From positions 1-64,000 of the forward strand of contig JAGBHT010000011.1 in the NCBI GenBank assembly GCA_017935365.1: a stretch of DNA of 64,000 nucleotides. Direction: 5' to 3'. Positions 13,147 through 22,022 of this stretch are shown here, one piece after another. The DNA comes from Ruminiclostridium sp. (GTDB lineage: Bacteria; Bacillota; Clostridia; Oscillospirales; Ruminococcaceae). The position numbers were made by a program, and so were the translations under genes. The notes under the pieces were generated by a model. That model did no database searches and was not told where the DNA came from. It saw only the letters and a list, made by a program, of their open reading frames with translations. Within the stretch, counting starts at the first letter, position 1. Every line of letters begins with the position of its first letter.

Positions 13147-13225
13147 CTTTATATTCATTTGTGTTATAAAAAGGGCGGTTTTTTTGAATTTTTTTGCTGA
13201 TCTCAAAAAAATCACCCGACAAAAC

Positions 13226-13252
13226 TTGACAACTTTAACGATATCGTATAAT
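13226..13252 (+). promoter_or_regulatory. Promoter of nth
   Basis: TTGACA (13226-13231) and TATAAT (13247-13252) with a 15-bp spacer; reading the -10 as TAATAT two bases later gives 17 bp. Confidence 0.6.
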
Positions 13253-13284
13253 ATATAGTTATAACTTTCAGAAAAGAGATCCGT

Positions 13285-13923
13285 ATGACCAAAAAGGAAA
13301 GAGCAAGGCTTGTTATAGACGGTTTGGCGGAGTGCTATCCTGATGTCAAGTGCGCTCTTGTTTACGAAAAACCGCATGAGCTTCTGATAGCAACAAGGCT
13401 TTCGGCACAGTGTACCGATAAACGCGTTAATCTGGTTACGCCCGCACTGTTTGAAAGGTTCCCCGATATTGACAGCTTTGCGGCGGCTGAGCCCGATGAA
13501 GTAGCGGAATATATACATTCCTGCGGACTGTATAAGACAAAGGCTGTCGATATAGTTATGATGTGCCGTATGCTCCGCGATGAGTTCGGCGGAAAAGTCC
13601 CCGATACTATAGAACAGCTTGTGAAATTACCGGGTGTCGGCAGAAAAACCGCAAATCTTATTGTCGGTGATTTATACGGAAAGCCTGCGCTTGTATGCGA
13701 TACGCACGTTATACGGCTCAGCGGCAGAATCGGACTTACCGACGGTACAAAAGACGCACTGAAAGTAGAAAAACAGCTTGCAGCTGTAATTCCGCCGGAT
13801 GAAAGACTGATGTTGTGCCACAGGCTTGTATGGCACGGTCGGCTTGTTTGCAGTGCAAGGGCGCCGCAGTGTAGCGAATGTAAGCTAAGTGCTTTTTGTA
13901 AATTCTGTTCGGGTGCAAAATAA
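13285..13923 (+). CDS. nth: Endonuclease III
   Basis: Bifunctional DNA glycosylase/AP lyase that removes oxidised pyrimidines in base excision repair. 212 residues, full length for the family. The helix-hairpin-helix LPGVGRKTAN carries the catalytic lysine K121, the catalytic aspartate is D139 (VCDTHVIR), and the [4Fe-4S] cluster motif C189-x6-C196-x2-C199-x5-C205 is complete. It starts at ATG 13285 behind AGAAAAGAG and is the first gene after the prophage. The following ComEA-like gene is 23 bp downstream and may be co-transcribed. Confidence 0.96.
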   Translation: MTKKERARLVIDGLAECYPDVKCALVYEKPHELLIATRLSAQCTDKRVNLVTPALFERFPDIDSFAAAEPDEVAEYIHSCGLYKTKAVDIVMMCRMLRDEFGGKVPDTIEQLVKLPGVGRKTANLIVGDLYGKPALVCDTHVIRLSGRIGLTDGTKDALKVEKQLAAVIPPDERLMLCHRLVWHGRLVCSARAPQCSECKLSAFCKFCSGAK

Positions 13924-13946
13924 AATAACGGCTTGGAGTGAGTATT

Positions 13947-14537
13947 ATGAAAGGAAAGGTACGCAATGCAGTCATTATCTGCGCAGGCGTGCTTATCCTT
14001 GCCGTAATGCTCACTGTTGTTTTATATTATTATGAAGATAAGTCAAAGCGTGATAATGCTTGGATCTATTCTGCGACAGAAGAATCAACTTCCTTTGAAA
14101 GCGGTTATACGAAAAAAGCCGATATAAACAAAGTCGATTTTGATACTCTTTCACAGGTAAAAGGTATAGGCAGACAGGTCGCGTATGATATATTGAATTA
14201 TCGTGACAAGGTAGGAAAAATTTCTTCCATGTATGAACTAAAATCTATTCATACTGTCAATAATGAAGTGTATGAAATATTGTGCGACCGTTTTACTGTT
14301 ACCGGCAGTAACAGCTATTACGGAAACTATGAATCGTACAGTTTGACTAAGATAAATCTCAATACCGCACAGGCAGACCGGCTTATGACGGTTGACGGAG
14401 TAACGCAGGAGATAGCCGAAAACATAATTGCTTACCGTAATTGTCACGGCGATTATAAATCGGTAGGGGATCTGCTTGACGTTGAGGGCATGACCGTATC
14501 GCTGTACAACAGTATTTCTGACAAATTCACAGTGTAA
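13947..14537 (+). CDS. ComEA-like helix-hairpin-helix protein, membrane-anchored
   Basis: 196 residues from ATG 13947 (GGAG eight bases upstream; a GTG at 13938 is inside that site). A membrane helix at about 8-28 is followed by two helix-hairpin-helix domains: DINKVDFDTLSQVKGIGRQV with YDILNYRDKVGKI (about 58-110), and KINLNTAQADRLMTVDGVTQ with AENIIAYRN (about 135-190). One or two HhH domains behind a membrane anchor are typical of ComEA DNA receptors and ComEA-related proteins. dprA lies 3 kb downstream, consistent with DNA uptake, but the usual comEC partner is not in the window, so a competence role is not proven. Confidence 0.8.
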   Translation: MKGKVRNAVIICAGVLILAVMLTVVLYYYEDKSKRDNAWIYSATEESTSFESGYTKKADINKVDFDTLSQVKGIGRQVAYDILNYRDKVGKISSMYELKSIHTVNNEVYEILCDRFTVTGSNSYYGNYESYSLTKINLNTAQADRLMTVDGVTQEIAENIIAYRNCHGDYKSVGDLLDVEGMTVSLYNSISDKFTV

Positions 14538-14562
14538 ATACGTCGAATATTGCTAAAAACTA

Positions 14563-14591
14563 TTGATTTTGCAGCGCTTATTTGTTATAAT
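14563..14591 (+). promoter_or_regulatory. Promoter of the XRE-cupin/acyl-CoA synthetase operon
   Basis: TTGATT (14563-14568), 17-bp spacer, TATAAT (14586-14591), 71 bp before the XRE-cupin start. Confidence 0.8.
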
Positions 14592-14661
14592 ATGATAAAT
14601 AAAGCACGACTGCTTTTTGATATTGACATTTAAGAAATATATATGCGTTACGGAGGTCAGT

Positions 14662-15222
14662 ATGGATTATAATATCAAAGATGTTTCCGGCAGACTGAAA
14701 AGCACAAGAGAATATCTCGATATTTCTGTCGGTGAAATGGCAAGCAAGACAAATGTCACAACAGAAGAATATATTTCACTTGAAAACGGAGAAAAGGATT
14801 TTTCACTTTCGTTCCTTAATGAAGCCGCAAACGCACTCAGTGTCGAGCTTATCGAACTGCTTACGGGAGTTACGCCCAAGCTCAACACATATTCTATAGT
14901 CCGCAAGGATAAAGGTCTTCCTATTGAACGCCGTGAAAGATTTGCGTATCAGCATTTGGCTTATCTTTTCAAGAACAAGAAGATTGAACCGTTGCTTGTA
15001 ACTGCACCGTATGACGAGGAAGAGCAGAGCAAACCGATACACCTTTCCGTGCATGACGGTCAGGAGATGGACTACATAATATCGGGAGCATTGAAGTTTC
15101 AGATAGGCGACCATATTGAGATAGTAAACGAGGGTGACTGCATTTATTATGACAGTATGAATCCTCACGGTATGATCGCCGTTGACGGTAAGGAATGTAA
15201 GTTCCTTGCCATACTCATATGA
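14662..15222 (+). CDS. XRE-family regulator with C-terminal cupin domain
   Basis: 186 residues from ATG 14662 (GGAGGTC upstream). The N-terminal HTH (about 8-62) has LKSTREYLDISVGEMASKT and EEYISLENGEKDFSLS; the C-terminal cupin (about 110-185) has PIHLSVHDGQEMDYIISGAL and GDCIYYDSMNPHGM with the usual His/Gly pattern. This class of regulator senses small ligands through the cupin. It lies 35 bp before an acyl-CoA synthetase gene in the same operon, an arrangement recurrent in Clostridia, which suggests it controls or reports on the synthetase's substrate. Confidence 0.85.
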   Translation: MDYNIKDVSGRLKSTREYLDISVGEMASKTNVTTEEYISLENGEKDFSLSFLNEAANALSVELIELLTGVTPKLNTYSIVRKDKGLPIERRERFAYQHLAYLFKNKKIEPLLVTAPYDEEEQSKPIHLSVHDGQEMDYIISGALKFQIGDHIEIVNEGDCIYYDSMNPHGMIAVDGKECKFLAILI

Positions 15223-15257
15223 CCGTAATAATCGGAAGGAAACGGAAAGAAGAATAA

Positions 15258-16925
15258 ATGGAACAGGTTAAAAATTACTACAAGAGATTTGTAAAAGAAG
15301 GATTTGACGAGAACGGAATACTGAATAAGTTCGAGATAGATTGTCCCGATAATTATAATTTCGGTTACGATATTATTGATAAATTCGGTGAGATCGATCC
15401 CGACAGAAGAGCGCTTATCCACATTGATCTACAGGAGAACCGCCATGATTTTTCATATTCTCAGCTTTCAAAATTATCTACGCAGGCGGCTAACCTCTTT
15501 GCTTCATACGGCATAAAAAAGGGCGATAAGGTAATGCTGGTACTTAAGAGAAACTATCAGTTCTGGATCGCCATAATCGGTCTTATAAAGCTTGGTGCGG
15601 TTGCAATTCCGGCGACACATCTGCTTACTACACACGACTTTACTTACCGCTTTGAGCGTGCAAGCGTAAAGGCAATTGTATGTACCGGATACAACCCGGA
15701 TATAGCCGTATATGTTGATGAGGCGCAGGAAGAGATACACGCAGACAGCCTTATAAAGTTCATGGCGAACGGTCATAGGGACGGCTGGGTCTCGTTTGAC
15801 GATGAGATCAGGAATATGCCTGAAACTATGGAACGTGTACAGACTGATACAAGGGAGCACATGCTCCTTTACTTCACATCGGGTACAACAGGCTATCCCA
15901 AGATGGTCGTCCATAACCACAGATATGCGCTTGCACACATACAGACTGCGGCGCACTGGCAGAATGTCGACCCTGACGGTGTTCATCTGACAATTTCCGA
16001 TACGGGTTGGGGAAAAGCTGCATGGGGTAAGCTGTTCGGTCAGATGTCGGTCGGCGCTTGCGTATTCGTATACGATTTTGATAAGTTCATTCCGACAGAT
16101 ATGCTCAGAATAATGCAGAACTACAAGATCACGTCATTCTGCGCACCGCCCACAATGTTCCGCTTCTTTATAAAAGAGGGACTTGAAAACTATGACCTTT
16201 CAAGCCTTAAATATTCAGCTATCGCAGGCGAGGCACTTAATCCCGAAGTGTACAACAAATGGCTTGAATACACGGGACTTAAGCTTATGGAAGCTTTCGG
16301 TCAGACTGAATCTACGGCGTTGCTTGCAAATCTTGTCGGTATGACGCCGAAGCCCGGTTCTATGGGCAAGCCTACGCCGCTTTATGACGTTGATGTTGTG
16401 GACGATGACGGAAATCCTGTTCCTCCGGGAGAAGTCGGAGAGATCGTTGTCCGTGCCCAGCGTGGTAAGGACGGACTGTTCGAGGGCTATTACCGTGACG
16501 AAAAACTCACCGATGAAGCTTGGCATGACGGACTTTATCACACGGGTGATACCGCGTGGAAGGATGAGGACGGTTACTTCTGGTATGTCGGAAGAAATGA
16601 TGATGTTATAAAGTCCAGCGGCTACCGCATAGGACCGTTCGAGATCGAGAGCGTTCTTATAGCTCATCCGTCTGTACTTGAATGTGCTATAACAGGTGCG
16701 CCCGACCCGATAAGAGGTCAGGTCGTAAAGGCAACCGTAGTTCTTGCAAGAGGCTATGAACCGTCTGAAGAGCTGAAAAAGGAATTGCAAACCTTTGTAA
16801 AGAAAAATACCGCGCCTTACAAGTATCCGAGAATAGTTGAGTTTGTGGACGAACTCCCCAAAACTATCAGCGGCAAGATAAGACGTGTTCAGATCCGTAA
16901 CGAGGATAACAAGAAAAACAGCTGA
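15258..16925 (+). CDS. AMP-forming acyl-CoA synthetase (acetyl/medium-chain type)
   Basis: ANL-superfamily enzyme that activates a carboxylic acid with ATP to an acyl-adenylate and transfers it to CoA. 555 residues. Motifs: P-loop-like LLYFTSGTTGYPKMV at about 205, MEAFGQTEST at about 343, HTGDTAWKDEDGYFWYVGR, DDVIKSSGYRIGPFEIES (hinge), and the C-terminal catalytic lysine in PKTISGKIRR. The overall pattern (KNYYKRF start, WGKAAWGKLFGQ) resembles medium-chain or acetyl-CoA synthetases rather than long-chain enzymes; the exact acid is unknown. Second gene of the XRE-cupin operon, with dprA 60 bp downstream. Confidence 0.9.
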   Translation: MEQVKNYYKRFVKEGFDENGILNKFEIDCPDNYNFGYDIIDKFGEIDPDRRALIHIDLQENRHDFSYSQLSKLSTQAANLFASYGIKKGDKVMLVLKRNYQFWIAIIGLIKLGAVAIPATHLLTTHDFTYRFERASVKAIVCTGYNPDIAVYVDEAQEEIHADSLIKFMANGHRDGWVSFDDEIRNMPETMERVQTDTREHMLLYFTSGTTGYPKMVVHNHRYALAHIQTAAHWQNVDPDGVHLTISDTGWGKAAWGKLFGQMSVGACVFVYDFDKFIPTDMLRIMQNYKITSFCAPPTMFRFFIKEGLENYDLSSLKYSAIAGEALNPEVYNKWLEYTGLKLMEAFGQTESTALLANLVGMTPKPGSMGKPTPLYDVDVVDDDGNPVPPGEVGEIVVRAQRGKDGLFEGYYRDEKLTDEAWHDGLYHTGDTAWKDEDGYFWYVGRNDDVIKSSGYRIGPFEIESVLIAHPSVLECAITGAPDPIRGQVVKATVVLARGYEPSEELKKELQTFVKKNTAPYKYPRIVEFVDELPKTISGKIRRVQIRNEDNKKNS

Positions 16926-16985
16926 TGAAAAATTCGCCGCAGGTGATGCTTGCGGCGAAAAATTTTAGTATATCAAGAGGAATTT

Positions 16986-18464
16986 ATGGAGTATTATATC
17001 TATCTGCTTCAGATATTCGGCGGCGGAAACCCGAAGATACACGAGGTTATAAGAGCCTGCGGAAACGCGCGTAATGCGTATGAGCGGATAAGCGGCGGTG
17101 ATATGTCGCTGATACCGTCCAACAGGCAGGTAAGCGCAAGAAGAGCAACGCTTGAACGCTCAAAGGCTATTATCAACTATTGCAGAGAAAATAATATCGG
17201 CATTGTGACGATCGACGATAAAGATTATCCCGACAATCTAAAGAATATATTTGACCCGCCTGCTGTGCTTTTTATTTCCGGAAATATCGGTTGCCTTGAT
17301 AACAAGCTTGCAATAGCTGTGGTAGGTCCGAGAGAACCGTCTGTAAATGCAGTACGAATGGCAGAGAATATATGCTATAACCTTGCGAGATGTGATATTG
17401 TACTTGTAAGCGGTTTTGCAAAGGGTATAGACAGGATAGCGCACCACAACAGTATACGTTACGGAAAGCCTACCGTTGCCGTGCTTGCCTGCGGCATAAC
17501 CGTTGATTATCCGCACGGTTCGTTTGGGCTCAGAAAAGAGATAACCGACAACGGCGGAGCGATCATATCGGAGCTTCTGCCCGATACACCGTGCAACCCG
17601 GATTATTTCAAGTTCAGGAACCGCATAATATCCGGATTGTCGCAAGGAACGGCGGTTGTCGGGGCATATAACAAAAGCGGCAGTCTGCTTACCGCAAACC
17701 ACGCATTTGAGCAGGACAGGGAGCTGTTTTTCACAGTGCCTGAAGATACGCTCGACAGGCGCTACAGCCGTGTTGTAAGATATCTGCGTGACGGCGCTCA
17801 CCCCGTTTTTGATTTTTATGACATAGTAAATGAATTCTATCCGGCTTACCATGATGTGATAGATGATACCTATCTTGATAAAGAACAGCTGACAAGCTTT
17901 GTTATTCATAATGCAAAAGCTGAAGAAACACCTGCCCGGGTAGAATCCTTACCGACCGATGAAACGGCGCAGATTTCACCGTCAACGGTTATGGCAAAAG
18001 ATGATATTCCTTTGAAAAAAGTGAAAGCGTCAGACGCGCCGCGTTTTAAAATCACGAGTGTGACCGATAAGGAAAAAGAGATAGACTATTTCCGTGTAAC
18101 GCCTGAAAGCGTACTTAAAAAACGTAGAAAAGTTAACAAACCAAAATCAGAAATCAGACCCGTTGCCGAAACAGAAAATATAGCCGCACAGCCGTTAAAA
18201 TCTGCCGAAACCGAAAGCACCGTATATACCCGTAAAACTGCCGCGGAGCAGAGCAGTGACACTGCGGCAAACTCAGAAAACATAACCGCCGTCGCAGAGA
18301 TACTTGGCATTATCGCAAATAATGACGGAATAACTCTTGACGGTATTATGGCGGTCAGCGATTTATCGTTCGGAGAGCTCAGTGAAATACTTGCCGATCT
18401 TGAGATAAGCGGCACTATATCCTGCGGCGCAGGCGGAATATACAGAGCAGAGAAGGAAAAGTAA
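16986..18464 (+). CDS. dprA: DNA-processing protein DprA/Smf
   Basis: Binds incoming ssDNA during transformation and loads RecA. 492 residues from ATG 16986 (AAGAGGAAT upstream). The Rossmann-fold core (about 65-290) has AIAVVGPREPS, LVSGFAKGIDRIAHH, AVLACGITVDYPHGS and KFRNRIISGLSQG, all hallmarks of the family. A roughly 130-residue charged, low-complexity linker (about 310-430) follows, then a winged-helix DprA_WH domain (AEILGIIANNDGITLDGIM). The linker makes it longer than the usual 290-370 residues. Its TAA overlaps the ATG of the next gene. Together with the ComEA-like gene it hints at competence. Confidence 0.93.
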   Translation: MEYYIYLLQIFGGGNPKIHEVIRACGNARNAYERISGGDMSLIPSNRQVSARRATLERSKAIINYCRENNIGIVTIDDKDYPDNLKNIFDPPAVLFISGNIGCLDNKLAIAVVGPREPSVNAVRMAENICYNLARCDIVLVSGFAKGIDRIAHHNSIRYGKPTVAVLACGITVDYPHGSFGLRKEITDNGGAIISELLPDTPCNPDYFKFRNRIISGLSQGTAVVGAYNKSGSLLTANHAFEQDRELFFTVPEDTLDRRYSRVVRYLRDGAHPVFDFYDIVNEFYPAYHDVIDDTYLDKEQLTSFVIHNAKAEETPARVESLPTDETAQISPSTVMAKDDIPLKKVKASDAPRFKITSVTDKEKEIDYFRVTPESVLKKRRKVNKPKSEIRPVAETENIAAQPLKSAETESTVYTRKTAAEQSSDTAANSENITAVAEILGIIANNDGITLDGIMAVSDLSFGELSEILADLEISGTISCGAGGIYRAEKEK

Positions 18465-18841
18465 TGGATCGTTCGCAACTTGACAGGTATATAACAGATA
18501 CATACGGTATAACCGCCGAAAAGCTGTTTGAAAAGTATCCGGGCTTTCAGGTCTACCGACATCTTAACACGAAAAAGTGGTTTGCAATGATAATGGATAT
18601 ACCGAAAAGCAGGATCGGTCTTGACGGGCAGGATATCATAGATGTTGTAAATCTTAAATGTGATCCGCTTCTTATCGGCTCGCTCAGAATGGAACAAGGA
18701 TTTTATCCTGCATATCATATGAATAAAGAGAACTGGATAACAGCTGCCCTTGACGGAAGTGCGCCCGATGACAAAATAAAAATGCTTGTGGATATGAGCT
18801 ATGAATTGACAATGAAAAAAGCTCCGAGAAATAAGAAATAA
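18464..18841 (+). CDS. MmcQ/YjbR family protein
   Basis: 125 residues; the start codon overlaps the dprA stop (TAATG). The pattern PGFQVYRHLNTKKWFAMIMD, VVNLKCDPLLIGSLR and GFYPAYHMNKENWITAAL is that of the MmcQ/YjbR (CyaY-like) family, small DNA-binding-like proteins of unclear role. Ends 5 bp before a bidirectional terminator shared with the metal ATPase gene on the other strand. Confidence 0.88.
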   Translation: MDRSQLDRYITDTYGITAEKLFEKYPGFQVYRHLNTKKWFAMIMDIPKSRIGLDGQDIIDVVNLKCDPLLIGSLRMEQGFYPAYHMNKENWITAALDGSAPDDKIKMLVDMSYELTMKKAPRNKK

Positions 18842-18845
18842 GCAT

Positions 18846-18892
18846 AAAAATACCGCCCGTGAATGCAAAAGCACACACGAACGGTATTTTTT
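18846..18892. terminator. Bidirectional terminator
   Basis: AAAAATACCG (18846-18855) and CGGTATTTTT (18882-18891) flank a loop that holds a small CGTG/CACG pair. U tracts form on both strands, serving the MmcQ/YjbR gene and the converging ATPase gene. Confidence 0.75.
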
Positions 18893-18906
18893 ATATGAGG
18901 TAAACA

Positions 18907-21462
18907 TTACTTTCTCATAAGTCTTAACGAATTGAATATAGCGATTATCGAAACGCCTACATCTGCGAAAACAGCCGCCCACATATTTGCAAGACCGAGA
19001 ACGCCGAGTACCTGTATTATCAGCTTTACGCCGAGTGCAAATACGATATTCTGAAGCACTATGCGGTTTGTCTTTTTACTGATTGCAAACGCGTCGGCAA
19101 GCTGCATAGGATCGTCTTTCATAAGAACGCAGTCTGCTGTTTCAATTGCACTGTCTGCGCCTGTACCGCCCATTGCAACGCCTATATCGGCAGATGCGAT
19201 AACGGGAGCGTCGTTTATACCGTCGCCGACGAACATAACCTTTTCCTTGTCCGAAAGCTCAGACTTCATCTTAAGTGTTATCTCACTCTTGTTTTCGGGG
19301 AGAAGTTCTGCATAGTAGTCGGTGATGCCGAGCTTTTCAGCCGCAGCGGCAGCCGCAGATTTGTTGTCGCCTGTGAGCATTACGACCTTTAAGCCGTTGT
19401 CCCTCAGCATCTTTACGGCTTCTGCCGAGTGTTCCTTAGGCATATCGGCAATTTCGATATAACCTGCGTATTTTACGTCAACAGCTACATAAAGTACAGT
19501 TCCGTTTGCTTCGGGGCAGTCTATGCTGTAGTCTGCCATAAGTCTGCTGTTGCCACAGAGAACGGTCGAACCTGAAATGACAGCCTTGATACCCTTACCT
19601 GCGATCTCATTGCATTCGGTGATCTGCGACTCGTCAATATCCGCACCGTATGCTTTTCTGACTGAAACTGCTATCGGATGGTTTGAGTTGCTCTCTGCAT
19701 AAGCCGCATATCTTAACAGCTCGTCTTTACTAATTCCTACAGGCTCTGTTTTTGTAACTTCAAACTGACCTTTTGTAAGTGTACCTGTCTTATCGAAAAG
19801 TACGACCTTTGCCTTAGAAATAGCTTCAAGGTAGTTACTGCCCTTGACAAGTATGCCCTTTGACGACGCCTTACCGATACCTGCAAAGTATCCGAGCGGT
19901 ACTGAGATGACCAGTGCACAGGGGCATGATATTACAAGGAAGATAAGACCTCTCTGTATCCATGTTAAGAAATCAAAGCCCGTGAACAAGGGAGGTATAA
20001 GTGAAATAATAACTGCTGCAAGTACGACTATAGGAGTGTAGTATTTTGCAAATACCGAGATGAAGTTTTCCGTCTTTGTCTTTTTCTCGACAGCGGACTC
20101 TACCATCTGGAGCATTTTGTATACTGTACTGTCAGTAAACTGACGTGTTGTTTTAAGTGTGATAACACCTGAAATGTTGATAGCGCCTGCGGGGACTTCA
20201 TCACCGACAGTAATATCTCTCGGCAGGCTCTCACCTGTGAGTGCCGATGTATCTATCGATGTGTTACCGCTTTCGATAATGCCGTCAAGCGGTATCTTTT
20301 CACCGGGCTTAACTCTTATTATACTGCCTGTTTCAACGTTTTCGGGATCTACCGTTACATATTCGCCGTCAATAAGAACATCTGCTGTTTCGGGCTTTGT
20401 CTTGATAAGGGAAGATATACTTCTTCTTGACTTGTTTACTGCTATCGACTGGAAGAACTCGCCGACTGTATAGAACAGCATTACTGCAACCGCTTCTTCA
20501 TACTCTCCGAGCACGATTGCACCGATACTTGCGATAAGCATAAGCGTGTTTTCGTTGAAGAAATTCTTCTTTGCTATCGCCTTGATCGAAGTAATTGCAA
20601 CCTCAAGTCCGCAGATAACGTAAGCCACAAGATACATTGAAAGTATTGCAATCTTGGGTGCGAGCTGTTCCATACCGATAGTTTTTTCAAGGATAAAAGC
20701 AATGATAAACAGAACACCTGCACTTATCATCTTGATTATGTCCTTGGTATAGCTTACTTTCTTTTCAACGTGGTTTTCCTTTTCGCTGACCGTTAAATCA
20801 GGTTCAACGGCTGTTACCGTTGCGGTTACCTGCTTTAAAAGCTCCTTGTCGGAAATTATCTTTGAGGGGACTATCGTGAGTGCCTTCTTGATGAAGTTCA
20901 TCTTTGCACTACTTGCGTAATCCGACTTCTCAACGGCTTCTCTTACTTCTTCGGCACACTGGGCGCAGTCAAGACCGTCTATTATATATTTCTTTTCCTT
21001 GAAATTCTGTCTTTCTTTTACCGTTACATCGGGTTTAAGCTTTTTGACAACTTCCGTTACTTTTGTAAGCAGTTCGGCGGAAGAAATATTACCTGCGGGG
21101 CTTACGGTAAGCTCCTGCTTGAAGAAGTTCATTCCTGCGCTTTCCGCAAAGTCGGAACTTTCAATTTCCGCTCTTATCTCTTCTGCACACTGAGCGCAGT
21201 CAAGACCTTCGAGAATGTATGTCTTTACGTTCTTTGGCTGTTGCTCGCTTACCTTTACGTCCGGCTCAAGCTTTGCGACAACTTCGGTGACCGTTGTCAT
21301 AAGCTCGTCGGGTGAACATGAGCCTTCGGTTTCAACCGTAAGCTCCTGCTTCATAAAGTTCATTACTGCTGATTTTACACGTTCGTCTTGCTCGACTTCC
21401 GCGCGGATATCTTCTGCACAGTGCGCACAGTCAAGACCTTCTAAAATATAAATCCTTTTCAT
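18907..21462 (-). CDS. cadA: Zn/Cd/Pb-exporting P-type ATPase with three metal-binding domains
   Basis: P1B-type ATPase (851 residues) that pumps soft divalent metals out of the cell. Three N-terminal heavy-metal-associated domains have cysteine pairs C12/C15, C89/C92 and C166/C169, each in GLDCAxCA and exactly 77 residues apart, pointing to tandem duplication. The core shows the membrane CPC motif (C513-P-C515), phosphorylation site D557 in DKTGTLT, SNHPIA (HP motif), MLTGDN and VGDGINDAP. The C-terminal WAAVFADVGVSIIAIFNSLR is typical of the Zn/Cd/Pb subgroup, so zinc, cadmium or lead is likelier than copper. The CadC/SmtB-type repressor gene upstream supports this. Confidence 0.92.
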   Translation of the reverse strand: MKRIYILEGLDCAHCAEDIRAEVEQDERVKSAVMNFMKQELTVETEGSCSPDELMTTVTEVVAKLEPDVKVSEQQPKNVKTYILEGLDCAQCAEEIRAEIESSDFAESAGMNFFKQELTVSPAGNISSAELLTKVTEVVKKLKPDVTVKERQNFKEKKYIIDGLDCAQCAEEVREAVEKSDYASSAKMNFIKKALTIVPSKIISDKELLKQVTATVTAVEPDLTVSEKENHVEKKVSYTKDIIKMISAGVLFIIAFILEKTIGMEQLAPKIAILSMYLVAYVICGLEVAITSIKAIAKKNFFNENTLMLIASIGAIVLGEYEEAVAVMLFYTVGEFFQSIAVNKSRRSISSLIKTKPETADVLIDGEYVTVDPENVETGSIIRVKPGEKIPLDGIIESGNTSIDTSALTGESLPRDITVGDEVPAGAINISGVITLKTTRQFTDSTVYKMLQMVESAVEKKTKTENFISVFAKYYTPIVVLAAVIISLIPPLFTGFDFLTWIQRGLIFLVISCPCALVISVPLGYFAGIGKASSKGILVKGSNYLEAISKAKVVLFDKTGTLTKGQFEVTKTEPVGISKDELLRYAAYAESNSNHPIAVSVRKAYGADIDESQITECNEIAGKGIKAVISGSTVLCGNSRLMADYSIDCPEANGTVLYVAVDVKYAGYIEIADMPKEHSAEAVKMLRDNGLKVVMLTGDNKSAAAAAAEKLGITDYYAELLPENKSEITLKMKSELSDKEKVMFVGDGINDAPVIASADIGVAMGGTGADSAIETADCVLMKDDPMQLADAFAISKKTNRIVLQNIVFALGVKLIIQVLGVLGLANMWAAVFADVGVSIIAIFNSLRLMRK

Positions 21463-21490
21463 AAGCTACCACCTTTGATATGCTTGAAGT

Positions 21491-21516
21491 TTTGAACAAT
21501 TGAGTAACTGTTCAAA
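21491..21516. promoter_or_regulatory. SmtB/CadC-type operator before the metal ATPase
   Basis: TTTGAACA (21491-21498) and TGTTCAAA (21509-21516), the TGAACA/TGTTCA inverted repeat bound by ArsR/SmtB repressors, 29 bp upstream of the ATPase start. Confidence 0.65.
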
Positions 21517-21566
21517 TATTAATTCTGAAAAAACAGGAGATATGATCTCCTTTTATTTTTCCCGTT

Positions 21567-21953
21567 TTATTCCATTATATGCTCAAGTGCATTGCTGAAC
21601 ACCGTATTTACATGGTCGTCGCTGAGCATATAGTAAACGACTTTGCCTTGTTTTTCACTGCGTACAAGTCCTGCCTGTCTTAAAACTCTCAGCTGGTGTG
21701 AAATTGCCGATGCAGTCATACCGAGCAGTGCGGCAAGGTCGCATACACACATCTTTGAGCGTGACAGCGAGTATAGAATTTTAATTCTTGTTTCATCGCT
21801 TATCGCCTTGAAGAACATTGACAGCTTTTCAAACTGCATCTGCTCAAGCATTCCCGAACGTACATAATTTACTACGTCCTCATGTATCACATTATAATTA
21901 CAGAATTCACTGTCGTCTTTTTCTTTGATATTTCCCGGATTGTTGACTGACAT
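21567..21953 (-). CDS. ArsR/SmtB-family metal-responsive repressor (CadC/CmtR-like)
   Basis: 128-residue winged-helix repressor: ISDETRIKILYSLSRSKMC, CDLAALLGMTASAISHQLRV, KQGKVVYYMLSDDH. Two metal sites are visible: an alpha-3 site with C69-x-C71 plus an N-terminal cysteine C18 (CadC style), and an alpha-5 site with D112/H114 and H125/E128 (SmtB style). It lies 105 bp upstream of the metal ATPase gene on the same strand, with ArsR-type operators before both genes. Metal binding should release it and de-repress export and its own gene. Confidence 0.92.
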   Translation of the reverse strand: MSVNNPGNIKEKDDSEFCNYNVIHEDVVNYVRSGMLEQMQFEKLSMFFKAISDETRIKILYSLSRSKMCVCDLAALLGMTASAISHQLRVLRQAGLVRSEKQGKVVYYMLSDDHVNTVFSNALEHIME

Positions 21954-21968
21954 TTTGACCTCATTTCA

Positions 21969-22022
21969 TTTGAACGGTTGTTCAACTGTTCATATTATAA
22001 CGCTGTTACACTGCGTTGTCAA
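21969..22022 (-). promoter_or_regulatory. Promoter and operator of the metal repressor gene
   Basis: Minus strand TTGACA (22017-22022), 17-bp spacer, TATAAT (21994-21999), a perfect consensus. A TTGAAC...GTTCAA inverted repeat (about 21969-21985) lies between the -10 and the start codon, and another GTTCA half-site follows at about 21986-21991, so autoregulation is likely. The promoter overlaps the 3' end of the upstream XRE gene. Confidence 0.75.

Noticed and set aside
13947..18464. A full competence operon
   Set aside because: A ComEA-like protein and dprA are near each other, but comEC, comFC and pilus genes are absent and unrelated genes lie between.
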